A DNA stretch of 64,000 bases, taken from Xenopus tropicalis. Lineage: Eukaryota; Chordata; Amphibia; Anura; Pipidae. Below, piece after piece: positions 10,960 to 20,575 of the stretch (position 1 is its first letter; every line of letters begins with the position of its first letter). Made by a program: the position numbers and the translations under genes. The notes below the pieces were generated by a model. That model did not search any database. It saw only the letters and a list, made by a program, of their open reading frames with translations, and was not told the DNA's origin. The DNA is taken from the NCBI RefSeq assembly GCF_000004195.4, contig NC_030677.2, positions 61,696,222 through 61,760,221 of the forward strand, read 5' to 3'.

Positions 10960-11612
10960 CATAGTAGTACAACATTCAATTACCCTTGTAGGCATTAGTG
11001 ACTTGCATTTTGGAAAGCAAAGGGAGAGGAGGACTTGGAAAGCTGCCCTCTATAAACAATATATTACAAAAAAGGAGGAGGAGGAGAACATTTACCAGGC
11101 TGCTCTCTTGACTTTGGCTTTTGACAGCCACGCAGCATTAGTGCATAGTAGTACAACATTCAATTACCCTTGTAGGCATTAGTGACTTGCATTTTGGAAA
11201 GCAAAGGGAGAGGAGGACTTGGAAAGCTGCCCTCTATAAACAATATATTACAAAAAAGGAGGAGGAGGAGAACATTTACCAGGCTGCTCTCTTGACTTTG
11301 GCTTTTGACAGCCACGCAGCATTAGTGCATAGTAGTACAACATTCAATTACCCTTGTAGGCATTAGTGACTTGCATTTTGGAAAGCAAAGGGAGAGGAGG
11401 ACTTGGAAAGCTGCCCTCTATAAACAATATATTACAAAAAAGGAGGAGGAGGAGAACATTTACCAGGCTTCTCTCTTGACATTGGCTTTTGACAGCCACG
11501 CAGCATTAGTGCATAGTAGTACAACATTCAATTACCCTTGTAGGCATTAGTGACTTGCATTTTGGAAAGCAAAGGGAAAGGAGGACTTGGAAAGCTGCCT
11601 TCCGTAAACAAT
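10960..11612. repeat. 184-bp tandem array, about 3.6 copies
   Basis: The word CATAGTAGTACAACATTCAA recurs at 10960, 11144, 11328 and 11512, an exact 184-bp period. The first three copies are nearly identical; the fourth diverges after about 90 bp. Each full unit contains a GGAGGAGGAGGAG run. High identity implies recent expansion. Non-coding. Confidence 0.95.
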
Positions 11613-11926
11613 ATACCGGCAGGAGACTGCATATAAACCATACTTTCAATAAACTGCATAGTAACGACATACACAACCTGAAAAGCATATAGTTGTTTCT
11701 TTTGCACATTAGACTGCACAGCAGAGAATGAAGACTTTAAAGAGATACCCCTTTTTAGTCAGTCATACAACATAGGAGAAGGAGGCACGTTTCTTTGGTA
11801 TGTCGGTACAACACAAATGTCTTTTTTTTTTTTTTTTTTAAGGATGTTAGAATTGCATTAGTGTGTGTTTAAGTAGGCCAATTCACAGGCATGGCCACAT
11901 TGTATTTGGGGAAATGCCCAATATTC

Positions 11927-12120
11927 ATGTTAGAGCAAATGCACTTTGATGTTCCAAGTGCTTCCCAGATGGTATTAAGGAGGGTGCCACAAGATGTTAT
12001 CGTGGCACAAACTCTCAATGGGCAAACATAGATGTTAGAGAAAATGCACTTTGATGTTATAAGTGCTTCCCAGATGGTATTGGGGAGGGCACCACCAGAT
12101 ATTTTTATGGTGCCCCTCAG
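11927..12120. repeat. Two-copy tandem repeat, 105-bp period
   Basis: ATGTTAGAGCAAATGCACTT at 11927 recurs as ATGTTAGAGAAAATGCACTT at 12032. Both are followed by AAGTGCTTCCCAGATGGTAT. It directly precedes the inverted Myb pseudo-exon. Confidence 0.8.
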
Positions 12121-12305
12121 TGAGGAAAATTCGGCTTTGGTGAAGGAATATTGAGAACAATGGGACTACTTGTTTGGTGCTTAGTCCTGTCAGCTCATGT
12201 AGCGGATCGTGTGAGTCCTGAAGAGATGCATAAAAAAGTTCATGGCCAGAGAGCAAGTTGGTGTAGAGGTCTGGCTCAAAAAGGCTGCAAGGCGAAAGTA
12301 GGGAC
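12116..12305 (+). pseudogene. Inverted, degraded copy of the Harbinger Myb exon
   Basis: On the + strand the sequence AGTGAGGAAAATTCGGC, then CAATGGGACTA, GGTGC and TCCTGTCAGCTCA matches the Myb exon that lies on the - strand at about 16320-16240. Later blocks also match: GTAGCGGATCG, TGAAGAGATGCAT, TTCATGGCC and CAGATAGGAGAC. Several internal segments are deleted and the frame has stops. So the element holds a second, opposite-facing relic of the same exon, ending just before the last Myb exon. Confidence 0.8.
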
Positions 12306-12318
12306 TCAGATAGGAGAC

Positions 12319-15300
12319 CTACTTGCGCCTTTTGCTAGGCCCACAGTCAGGGTCAGACCCTCTTCTGCGGCCTCTCCCACGCCCCCTTGCCCTAGGCTGA
12401 GGACTTGGAGGCGGTGGTTGAGGTGCAAAAGAGGGCCCAGGCAGTGACCCTTCAGCAGACCCGGCAGAGGCAGAGGCAGGCGCATGCAGTACCTGCCCCA
12501 GAACTGCCAGCAGAGCATTCCGGAACCTTTCTTCGCTGGATAGCCGCTCCCGGTGCTGAGCTGCCAGCTCCTGGCGCTGAGCTGCCTGCTCTTGGCGGAG
12601 GGCCTGTAGCTCGGCCCTCACCCCAGCCACTTCTACCCTCAAGGCGGCCTGCTCGCCAATCATACGAGCCAACAGCCGCCTTTGAGAGAGAAAGTGGCTG
12701 CGCTGGTTGCCAAGAGCAGGCCTGAGAGCGGCTACCACGACCTGGGACGCCCGTGGATTCCTCACTGAACCTTCCGCAGATGGATGTTCCAGTCCTTGTC
12801 CTCGGTCCTGGCCACTCCCCCCGGCAGCAGCAACATTCGCAGCAGCATCTAGGATAAGAGTATAAACAAATAAGTAAATCATGTATTTGAATTTAAAAAA
12901 ACGTTTATTCAGAGAAGAGCATTTTTAATAACATGGTGCAGATTGATAAAAATTTGACATTTTTTTTACAGAAAAAAACACCCACATTCTGTTCATTCTA
13001 AACAGATTGAAAAAAAAAAAAAAAAAAGTTTAGTTAGCAATAACTCACCCTTATGCTTAGAAAATGACCATAGGAATGAATAGAACATCACTGAGTTTTT
13101 ATGTATGAAGTTGTAGCCTCACATTTTTAAACATCTGCCCCTTAAAGGGGTCCAATTGTCAATTCATGATTAAAAAGTCACCTATATTGTTGAAATATAT
13201 GTGAATCCAAACCAACGGCTACTGCAATAGCCGCAATAATTAGAAAGCATTATCCTACATGTACTCCAAAAAAGCATGGTTATCAAATATTCTTTTCAAA
13301 CTGCATTCAGGATTGAGAAGAGTGGGCGTGCCTTACTATCTACTATGTCATGTGAATACCCACAGCTGCCCCCCCCATGCTGAGTTACAGAAGTCAGACT
13401 GGCATGTCTGTAAAAGGGGCGACTCACCTTTAACATACTTTTGCAGTTTTTAAATGGGGGTCACTGACCCCACCAGTAAAAATTACCTTTTATTAATAAT
13501 GAAATTATTACCTTTTATTAATAATTACATTTAAAAGGGAATCATTTAAACAGTGCCGATTTTCTAGACATACTATAAACAGAAACATAAGAAAGTTATT
13601 TCTCCAGCTGCAAGGCCACCCGCACCAGGAGGGGAGGCCAGTGTTGGCGGGGGGATTTTTGGGTTTAAATTTTTTTTGGGACACAACCACAGTGTGGGCT
13701 CTATTAGCTCTATTGACCCACACCTTCAGTGGGGAAAACAATATAGGGGTTATAGACGCCTTTAAGAATCACAAACTGGGGGCAACACAAGCCAAGGCCC
13801 TGGCCTTGTTAGAACCATAACACCCCATTACCACCTCTGTTAATGCAACTCTTCACTTAATCAGCTATGTCTATGAAGCCCTCAAAGCTGCCACTGCTAG
13901 CCCTGGCACTAAGCACTCAGCTTTTTGTAATATTTTGCCAATACCAGAGGGTGCAAGTGCAAGAGAAGTTACTTACGCCTGGGGGGTGACACAGGTGGCG
14001 GGGACAAGGACTGGCGGGAAGGTCCAGCTTGGTGTTCTGAAAAATATAAATAGTGCATAGACATAAGAATACATTGCAGAAAATGCAAAATTGCCAGTTT
14101 GGTGAACCAACTAGCCAAATAATATTTACCTGGCGTCCCAGGGTCCCGTTCATCTGCTCCACTGACATCCTGGGGCTGGTCCTCTGCCTCTGGCGGCGTC
14201 TGCTGCCGGGTCTGTTGCCTCTCCTGGACTGTGGGCCTTTGGCGCTGCGCTTGAGCTACAAGTTCACAGAAAGCAAAAAAAAAAAAAATGCTGAACAAGT
14301 TTTGACCCCAAACTACAAAGCCACACAAACATTCTGGATTTAGCAGAGATTCAAAAACAAGACAAAAACCATTCAAAAACTACAGATAAATCACTTGTCA
14401 TCATTAAAATGAGGCCTAACAGCTGCAGTTCATGGAATGTATTTGAGGGGCATGTGGGGAAACTAGGGTACTATTAAGACTGTCATGTGGAACCCAAGCT
14501 GCAAATGAACAAATATTTGGTAAACATGAAATAAAGGGTTTCTTGAAAATAAGCCTCACTCAGATTATACTGGGGTCCGGTTTGGCAGTTTTTTTTGTTG
14601 GCAAAACCAGTCAGTTCTAAAACCAGCCAAAGACTAGGCTAAAGCCACTTTGAAAGTAGCACAAAAATAGGCCAATATAAACAATGAAAAAAAAAAAAAA
14701 AAACATTATATACACACACACACATATATATATCTATCTATAGATCTCTAGATATATCTGTCGATATACGGGAAACATGTCTTTTTAAAGCGTACAATCA
14801 CTAGCAATGTCCTGCGCCCCCCCCCCCTTTCCAGTTACTGGGATGGCTGATAATTCCCTGCCCTCTGTGCCCAGTCCAGCTGGGAACTCACTACAGAAAT
14901 AGATTCACAATGTTGCATTAACCCCAGACATGATATACATATGGGTGTGTTGAACTACAACTCTCAGCAGCCCCAATATATCCAGAGTTATAGCCTAAGG
15001 ATCAACTGCAGAACTGCCCCACATCCCAGTAGAAAGTAACAGTACAATCACATACCCTATAGAGCAGGGGGTAGAACAGACAGGTTCAGGCTGAAAGCTA
15101 AAAACTACATTACCCAGCATGCAGTGTGCCAGGCACACTAGGGGAAAAAAATGTGACTATTTTCCAAACTACAAACCTGGCAAAGCTCCAAAAAATACAG
15201 CAAAACTGTACCTTAGCGGCTTTGTACTTTGGGAAACCCCAAGGGCTTTAAATTAGTAGCCCAGTTTGGAGGACAAACTGCCAACCCTGAACATAATTAT

Positions 15301-16513
15301 ATTACAGCTCTGTATTACTGTTGCGCTCAGGCTCTAGCAATGTTAAAGGGTCAGTGACCCCCATTTAAAAGCTGCATTGTTAGAGGGCAGCAAATTATAT
15401 TTTGTAGTTTGTGAATTATTTGGTTTCTTCTAACTGTGCAGCTGTGGTTTACCTTGAAGTTAATTTTTATTATGTTATAGAATGGCTAATTCTAAGCAAC
15501 TTTTCAATTGGTCTTCATTATTTATTTAATGTAGTTTTTGAATAATGACGACCAATTGCAAAGTTGCTTAGAATTAGCCATTGTATAACAATGTCAGTTT
15601 TTGCTCTACAGTTCTCCAGTTTGGAGTTTCAGCAGCCAACTGGTTGCTAGGGTTCAAATTACCTTAGCAACCAGGGAGTGGTTTGAATGAGAGACAGCAA
15701 TATGAACAGGAGAGGACTTGTAGCTTCACAAAGCAATAGTTTTCTGCTTGCTGGGTTCAGTGACCCCCCTGAAAGCTACAAGGAGTTAGAAGAATAGTGC
15801 AAATCATTTAAAAAAAAAAATAAATAAATAATGACGACCAATTGAAAAGTTGCTTAGAATTAGCCATTCTATAACATAATCAAAGTTAGCTTCAAGGTGA
15901 ACCACCCCTTTAAATAGGTGCCTTCAGCGTGAAATAAGTGCTTTAAAATAAAAAAAAAAAAACACTTACGTCTCCTATCTGTGTCCACGTATTCGCCAGG
16001 CAGCCCTCCGAATACCTCTACACCAGCTCGATCCAGAAGGCGGCGTTCGTAGGGCTTGAATTGGCTGGAAAGAACAGCCCCTACACCCGCCTTCTGGGCC
16101 CGTGCTCTCTGGGCCATGAACCTCTTCTTCATGCATCTCTTCAGGTCGCTGAAGTGTTTGTACACCGTGTTGTGGTCACGGTGCACTCCGCTTACAGCGC
16201 TCACGCGATCCGCTACCTGCTGCCACAGGTCCCTTCTTCTGGCAGCAGTGAGCTGACAGGATTGCGCACCAAAAATATAGTCCCATTGTCTCAAAACTTC
16301 CTCCACCATCGCCGAATTTTCCTCACTGGAAAAGCGGGGGCCTTTGGAGCTGGGCCCTGCCTCCTCCTCTTCTTCTTCCTCCTCCTCCTCCTCCACCACC
16401 ACCACCGGCTGGCGGCTCCTCCTTCCCACAGGGGGTTGCTGCCCCCCCTCCTCCTCCTCCACCACCGGCTGGCGGCTCCTCCTTCCCACAGGGGGTTGCT
16501 GGCCCTCCTCCAT
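12319..16513 (-). CDS. Harbinger Myb/SANT-like protein, four exons, apparently intact
   Basis: Exons on the - strand: 16513-15970, 14255-14130, 14036-13977 and 12848-12319. Donors read GTAAGT or GTAAAT and acceptors end in TAG or CAG. All junctions are phase 1 and agree, giving 419 residues. I start at ATG 16513; the upstream in-frame codon at 16519 is GTG. Exon 1 encodes a duplicated GQQPPVGRRSRQPVV block, a poly-Glu run and a Myb/SANT-like domain (about residues 60-133, with SSEENSAMVEEVLRQWDYIF and RRRDLWQQVADRVSAV). The last exon has a Leu-heptad coiled coil (LLARMIGEQAALRVEVAGV and RAELQALRQEQ) and a basic tail GRGRGRRRG...KRRK that looks like a nuclear localisation signal. In Harbinger elements this partner binds the ends and brings the transposase to the nucleus. 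The true N-terminus may lie upstream (ATG 17097) but is out of frame. Splicing is inferred from sequence only. Confidence 0.78.
13136..13480. mobile_element. Probable TTAA-type MITE in a Myb intron, degraded
   Basis: One end is CTTAAAGGGGTCCAATTGTC. The far side has GGGGCGACTCACCTTTAACA and AAATGGGGGTCACTGACCCC, words of the GGGGTGGTTCACC family. It may be a composite of two MITEs. Boundaries are approximate. Confidence 0.4.
14680..14770. repeat. Poly-A, CA/TA and CTAT microsatellite
   Basis: A17 followed by CACACACACA and TATATA/CTATCTAT runs, in intron 1 of the Myb gene. Confidence 0.8.
15343..15913. mobile_element. TTAA MITE, GGGGTGGTTCACC family, rearranged
   Basis: It ends GGTGAACCACCCCTTTAA. 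The interior has AATGGCTAATTCTAAGCAAC, its inverse TTGCTTAGAATTAGCCATT, and CTAGCAACC-type words. The left part starts TTAAAGGGTCAGTGACCCCC and holds an inverted segment at 15480-15590. It lies in Myb intron 1 just downstream of the donor at 15969, evidently without disrupting coding. Confidence 0.7.
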
Positions 16514-16539
16514 ACCCACCCCCCTGCCCTGGCCAGCCC

Positions 16540-16840
16540 TAACTAAACTCCCCCCCCCCCTGCCCTCTAGCTGCCCCCCCCTCTCCCTCTACCTGCCCCC
16601 CCCTCCCTACCTACCTCCCCCCTCCCTCTACCTGCCCCCCCCACACTAACTGCCCCCCCTCTCCCTGCACCCCCCACACTAACTGCCCCCCCTCTCCCTG
16701 CCCCCCCCTCCCTACCTACCTCCCCCCTCCCTCTACCTGCCCCCCCTCTCCCTGCCCCCCCCACACTAACTGCCCCCCTCTCCCTGTCCCCCCCTGCACC
16801 CCCCCTTCCTCTGACTGCCCCCCCCCCTGCACTAGCCCAG
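16540..16840. repeat. C-rich minisatellite upstream of the Myb exon
   Basis: Irregular units such as CTGCCCCCCCTCTCCCTG, CACACTAACTGCCCCC and CTACCTACCTCCCCC are repeated. On the - strand this is a G-run tract between the ATG at 17097 and the Myb frame at 16513. Slippage here would readily change frame. Confidence 0.85.
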
Positions 16841-17097
16841 GCCTCTTGGGCCTCCTCTCCCTCCCCCACCCAAGGGTCTTGTGCCCTTACCCTTACCCTT
16901 ACCCCCCATCTACTTCCCTCCCCATGGGGCTCAGGACTTGCCTGAGTTTCAGCCACCTCCTCCACCTCCTCTTGGCCTAACTCAGGCAAGTCCTGGGCCC
17001 CCCCACCCAAACCCTCCTCCTCCCCAACTATCTCCTCACTCAGCCCAAGCACTCCCTCCCACTCCTCCTCCTCCTCCCTACCCCTGCTGTGGGCCAT
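16567..17097 (-). pseudogene. Acidic N-terminal reading frame upstream of the Myb exon
   Basis: ATG at 17097 has a strong Kozak context (GCCATGG). It encodes MAHSRGREEEEEWEGVLGLS and an acidic segment rich in Glu, then runs into the G-rich minisatellite as a Gly/Arg repeat and stops at 16567. The acidic part resembles the poly-Glu start of the downstream Myb frame. I infer it was the original N-terminus, disconnected by length changes in the minisatellite. It may instead be an upstream open frame. Confidence 0.45.
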
Positions 17098-17170
17098 GGC
17101 ATTCCTGTTAACTCACAAGAGAAATTGGCGCCAAATGCTTGTAAAATGGTCGCTGAAGAACTTCCTGTAC

Positions 17171-17460
17171 GAATATTTCGTGACTTTCGGAACGTCAATA
17201 CGAATTTATCGTGACTTTCGGACGGCTGTTTCCGCCGTGTACGATCGTCCGATACGAATATTTCGTGACTTTCGGAACATCAATACGAATTTATCGTGAC
17301 TTTCGGAAGGCTGTTTCCGCCGTGTACGATCGTCCGATACGAATATTTCGTGACTTTCGGACCGTCAATACGAATTTATCGTGACTTTCGGAAGGCTGTT
17401 TCCGCCGTGTACGATCATCCGATACGAAAATTTTGTGACTTTCGGATCGTCTATACGATA
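17171..17460. repeat. Right subterminal array, 85 bp x 3.4
   Basis: GAATATTTCGTGACTTTCGG recurs at 17171, 17256 and 17341, and in changed form at 17426, a period of 85 bp. Each unit holds CTGTTTCCGCCGTGTACGAT. It mirrors the left array in position and uses related CGTGACTTTCGG words. Confidence 0.92.
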
Positions 17461-17899
17461 TATTCGTGACCAATACGAATGCTCCGAAAAAGTCGCAAAA
17501 TTACCAATCATTACGAAAAAGTCGCAAATTTACCGATCATTACGAAAAAGTCGCAAAATGTTCGTTTTTCCAATCGGATTTTTCCAATTCGGATTCGAAA
17601 TCGTGTCTTAGTAAATCAGCCCCTTAGTGTGGGTGGCCATGCTGGACACATGCGTGCAGGGCCGCCATCAGAAATCACGGGGCCCCTCACAACTAAATTT
17701 TCTAGGCCCTCCCACGCCCCCAATGGCCCCTCCCCCAGTGACCCCTCCCATCAATACAAAGTACACACAGACATTGGTAGCCAGGGCCCCCTAAAACATT
17801 GGTAGCCAGGGCCCCCCTAAAACATTGGTAGCCAGGGCCCCCCTAAAACATTGTTGGTCCTCCCCCAAATTATTCATACTATGGCCCGCTCCCCGCTGC

Positions 17900-18370
17900 T
17901 TACTGCTTCCTCCCGTGTCCTTCGGCTCCCCCCCAGCATCCTCCAGGGCCCCCCAAGCATACGGCTGCTTTTTCCAGGGCCCCCCCAAGCATCCTACAGT
18001 CCCCCCCCCCAGTGTCCTCCTGCTTCCTCCAGGCCCCCCAAGCATCCTCCAGTTCCCCCCCCGTGTCCTTCTGCTTCCTCCAGGCCCCCCCCAAGCATAC
18101 TGCTGCTTTCTCCAGGGACCCCCCAAGCATCCTCCAGTTCCCCCCTCCAGTGTCCTCCTGCTTCCTCCAGCCCCCCCCAAAGATCCTTCAGCGCCCCCAT
18201 CATCCTCCAGTTCCCCCCCCCCAGTGTCCTCCTGCTTCATCCTGCCCCCCCAAAGATCCTTCAGCTCCCCCATCATCCTCCAGTTCCCCCCCCAGTGTCC
18301 TCCTGCTTCCTCCAGGCCCCCCCCAAAGATCCTTCAGCTCCCCCAAGCATCCTTCAGTTCCTCACCGGTC
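17900..18370. repeat. C-rich minisatellite inside the hAT element
   Basis: Irregular units built on CAGTGTCCTCCTGCTTCCTC, CAGGCCCCCC, AAGCATCCTCCAGTT or AAAGATCCTTCAGC. They produce proline-rich open frames on + and glycine-rich frames on -, which are artefacts of base composition. Confidence 0.85.
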
Positions 18371-18398
18371 CCCCTGCTACTTCCTCCGGCTTCCTTGA

Positions 18399-18542
18399 CG
18401 TCCACCGCTATGTCCCGCTGCTGTCTGCAGCATCTGCACTTTTATAAAGGTTGCGCCCCGTGCGTGTGACGTCACTACGCACCGGGCGCAACCTTATATA
18501 AGCGCAGATGGAGCCGAGAGCAGCGGGACATAGCGGCGGACG
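18399..18542. repeat. Palindrome with TATA-like words and a CRE at its centre
   Basis: CGTCCACCGCTATGTCCCGC pairs with GCGGGACATAGCGGCGGACG, and AAGGTTGCGCC pairs with GGCGCAACCTT. The centre is GTGACGTCAC (a perfect CRE core TGACGTCA). TATAAAG is on one arm and TATATAAG on the other. Confidence 0.75.
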
Positions 18543-18688
18543 CCAGTAGTGACAGGGCCCAGACTCGATTAAAGGGGGCCCGAGCTAAGAAAACTCTAGC
18601 ACGGCCGGGCCCCCTTTAAAGTTAGAAACGTCCGGGCCCGGGATGACTGTCCCCCCTGTGCCCCCCTGATGGCGGCCCTGCACGCGTG

Positions 18689-19503
18689 CATAATGAGTGA
18701 GTCCCCATCTCGCTCATTATTTACATGCGTATAATGATTAGTCAGTATACACCCCCACTCTACAATCTCTTTGGTGGAGCTATAACAAGAGTTATCCTTC
18801 CTCTAACTAAAAACCCTCATTCATGGGATCCCTTTCCTCCAAGTGTCCATTCTACCTTGGTACTGTTTTGCCCTTTACTGAAGCCTTCTTCTCTGCCTCA
18901 GGCTCCTACTGAGGCCTCCTGCCCATTCACCCCCTAAATAAAAAGAACATGGCTGCTACTGCTGTTATATATAAAACCAAATCCCTCCCATGGGGCATAG
19001 GTTACACCATGGGAGAAGTTAACTCTTTCCCATCTCCTACAAAGTGTTATATAATTTGTGCATTAAATAAATATGTAAAATAATTTGCAATAACTAATAA
19101 ACGATTAAATCAATAAAGGTGGGTATGCAAGCAAATACACTAGTGCATTTTATATCAGTATAATATGATATTGTTGAACCTTTTAAATAAAAGACCAGCA
19201 ATTCATCCATGAAAACTCACAGTGGAAAATTAATAAAAATACTTAAGAGGTTTTGTAAACTGAAATGAAAATAAATCCATATATTCTTATAAAAAGAGTA
19301 CTCAGGTTTGTAAGGAAGAATAGTATTTGAAAAGACTTTAGTTTGTTTTATTAAGCTAAAACATCAAAGCAAAGAAGAGAACAGCAAAGGATAGGAATTC
19401 ATCTTCTCCATATTATATGATATATATACAATGTTATAGTGTAGTATTTTGGGGGAGTTCTTTTTTTGTCTTTTTGATAAAAATGCTCCAGATATTCAAG
19501 ATT
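18689..19503. other. Nothing recognised
   Basis: AT-rich DNA after a short hairpin (ATAATGAGTGAG / CTCGCTCATTAT, about 18690-18720). No gene is supported. Confidence 0.55.
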
Positions 19504-19924
19504 TTAAAGGACAAGGAAAGGCTAAGTCACTTGGGGGTGCCAAAATGTTAGGCACCCCCAAGTGACTTAAATCGCTTACCTTGTACCCCGGGCTGGTGCC
19601 CCTGTTAGGAGAAAACAGCACCAGCCCGGGGTACCTGTCACGAGCGCTTCCTCCTTCCTATTCGTGCTGCAGCCAATTGTCCCGGACAAACGCATGCGCA
19701 GTAGAGTGAAAAGCTGACTTCTCTGTTCAAACTTCGGTTTTTCACTCTACTGCGCATGTGCGCGCGATCGTTCAGGAAGGAGGAAGCGCTGCAGCTACCC
19801 CGGGCTGGTGCTGTTCTCTCTGTACGGGGCACCAGCCCGGGGTAGAAGGTAAGCGATTAAAGTCACTTGGGGGTGCCTAACATTTTGGCACCCCCAAGTG
19901 ACTTTGCCTTTCCTTCTCCTTTAA
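19504..19924. mobile_element. T2-type TTAA MITE, well preserved
   Basis: TTAAAGGACAAGGAAAGGCT to CCTTTCCTTCTCCTTTAA, with TTAA at both ends. The internal palindrome holds ACCCCGGGCTGGTGCCCC and TTTTTCACTCTACTGCGCAT arms. Non-coding. Confidence 0.9.
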
Positions 19925-20350
19925 GGAAAAGTCAGAATATATCTGATGTAGATAGTAGTTACAAGAAGATTATCACACTAAATTCTAATTAATTCTGTTT
20001 AATTGTATTACATTTTCCCAAACCTAGACCCAGAATGTGTTTATATGTAAAAGAAACTAATGAACAACAATCCTTTCTATATTAAAGTGGCTTTGACAAA
20101 TATATTTTAATTGCTGTACTTTTCTTTCCCAGCAATTCTGGTTTGTGAAGCTCACCAATGACACTTCACTGTGCAGAGTTTCCTTCTGCTCTATTGCATG
20201 GGATATGAGTTTTGACAGCAAGGAGCAGACACTTGCCTTGCAGAACAGAGAACAAATATCAAACTACCCTATAAGATTTTTTTCTTTTTAGATTTAAAAT
20301 TTCCATCATGGGCACAGACAGAAAGAGGGAACAATTATAAAGCTACTGTA

Positions 20351-20575
20351 GGGTTGCCACCTATCCCCATCTGTAACTCCGGGCAGGGGGCGGGGTGTGC
20401 TGTCATGTGGGCAATGTAGTGCCGTCAATGGTTGAAGCTATGATGTTGAAATCAGTGATTGGTTGATTGCCGTGTCAATCCTGTGTTGTTTTCCTAATTT
20501 GAAAAACTGGGCAGGCAGTTTTGTCTGCCGTTCAGAAAACTGGGCTGTCCAGGTCAAAAAGGATGGTGGCAACCC
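20351..20575. mobile_element. TA-flanked MITE (GGGTTGCCACC ends)
   Basis: GGGTTGCCACC and GGTGGCAACCC form inverted ends with TA outside each. Paired internal words are AACTGGGCAGG and AAAACTGGGCTG. TA duplication suggests Tc1/mariner-type mobilisation. Confidence 0.65.

Larger units (their letters stand above)
6855..17623. mobile_element. Large PIF/Harbinger DNA transposon carrying transposase and Myb genes
   Basis: The left end is GGGGCACATTTACTATGGCT. The right end reverse-complemented is GGGGCTGATTTACTAAGACA. TTA flanks both ends (6852-6854, 17624-17626). The 10,769-bp element contains a HARBI1-type transposase relic on + and a Myb/SANT-like gene on -, the two-gene set known for Harbinger transposons. 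Both ends carry subterminal tandem arrays rich in TTACGACTTTTTCG words. Insertions inside include a hAT MITE, TTAA MITEs and a retroposon tail. Its length reflects these insertions, large introns and tandem arrays. The transposase is dead, so it could move only if helped in trans. Confidence 0.9.
17657..18680. mobile_element. GC-rich hAT-type non-autonomous element
   Basis: The ends are perfect 15-bp inverted repeats CAGGGCCGCCATCAG. The 8-bp flanks CATGCGTG (17649-17656) and CACGCGTG (18681-18688) differ at one base. The 1,024-bp interior is a C-rich tandem array plus a palindrome. Long open frames in both directions have no conserved domain and follow the repeats, so no gene is called. Confidence 0.88.

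Noticed and set aside
10960..11612. Possible CRISPR or rRNA spacer repeat
   Set aside because: 184-bp head-to-tail units without spacers and no rRNA sequence nearby.
16514..16519. Two extra residues (Met-Gly) before the Myb start
   Set aside because: The codon at 16519 is GTG; the first in-frame ATG is at 16513.
16056..16649. Plus-strand frames of 66-161 codons opposite the Myb exon
   Set aside because: Antisense to a better supported exon with domain and splice sites; they are rich in Leu/Ser/Pro from GAG/CTC runs.
17791..18469. Long overlapping open frames on both strands (up to 214 codons) rich in Pro, Ser and Cys or Gly
   Set aside because: They follow a C-rich minisatellite inside a hAT element. 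Several frames are open at once, with no domain and no splice context.
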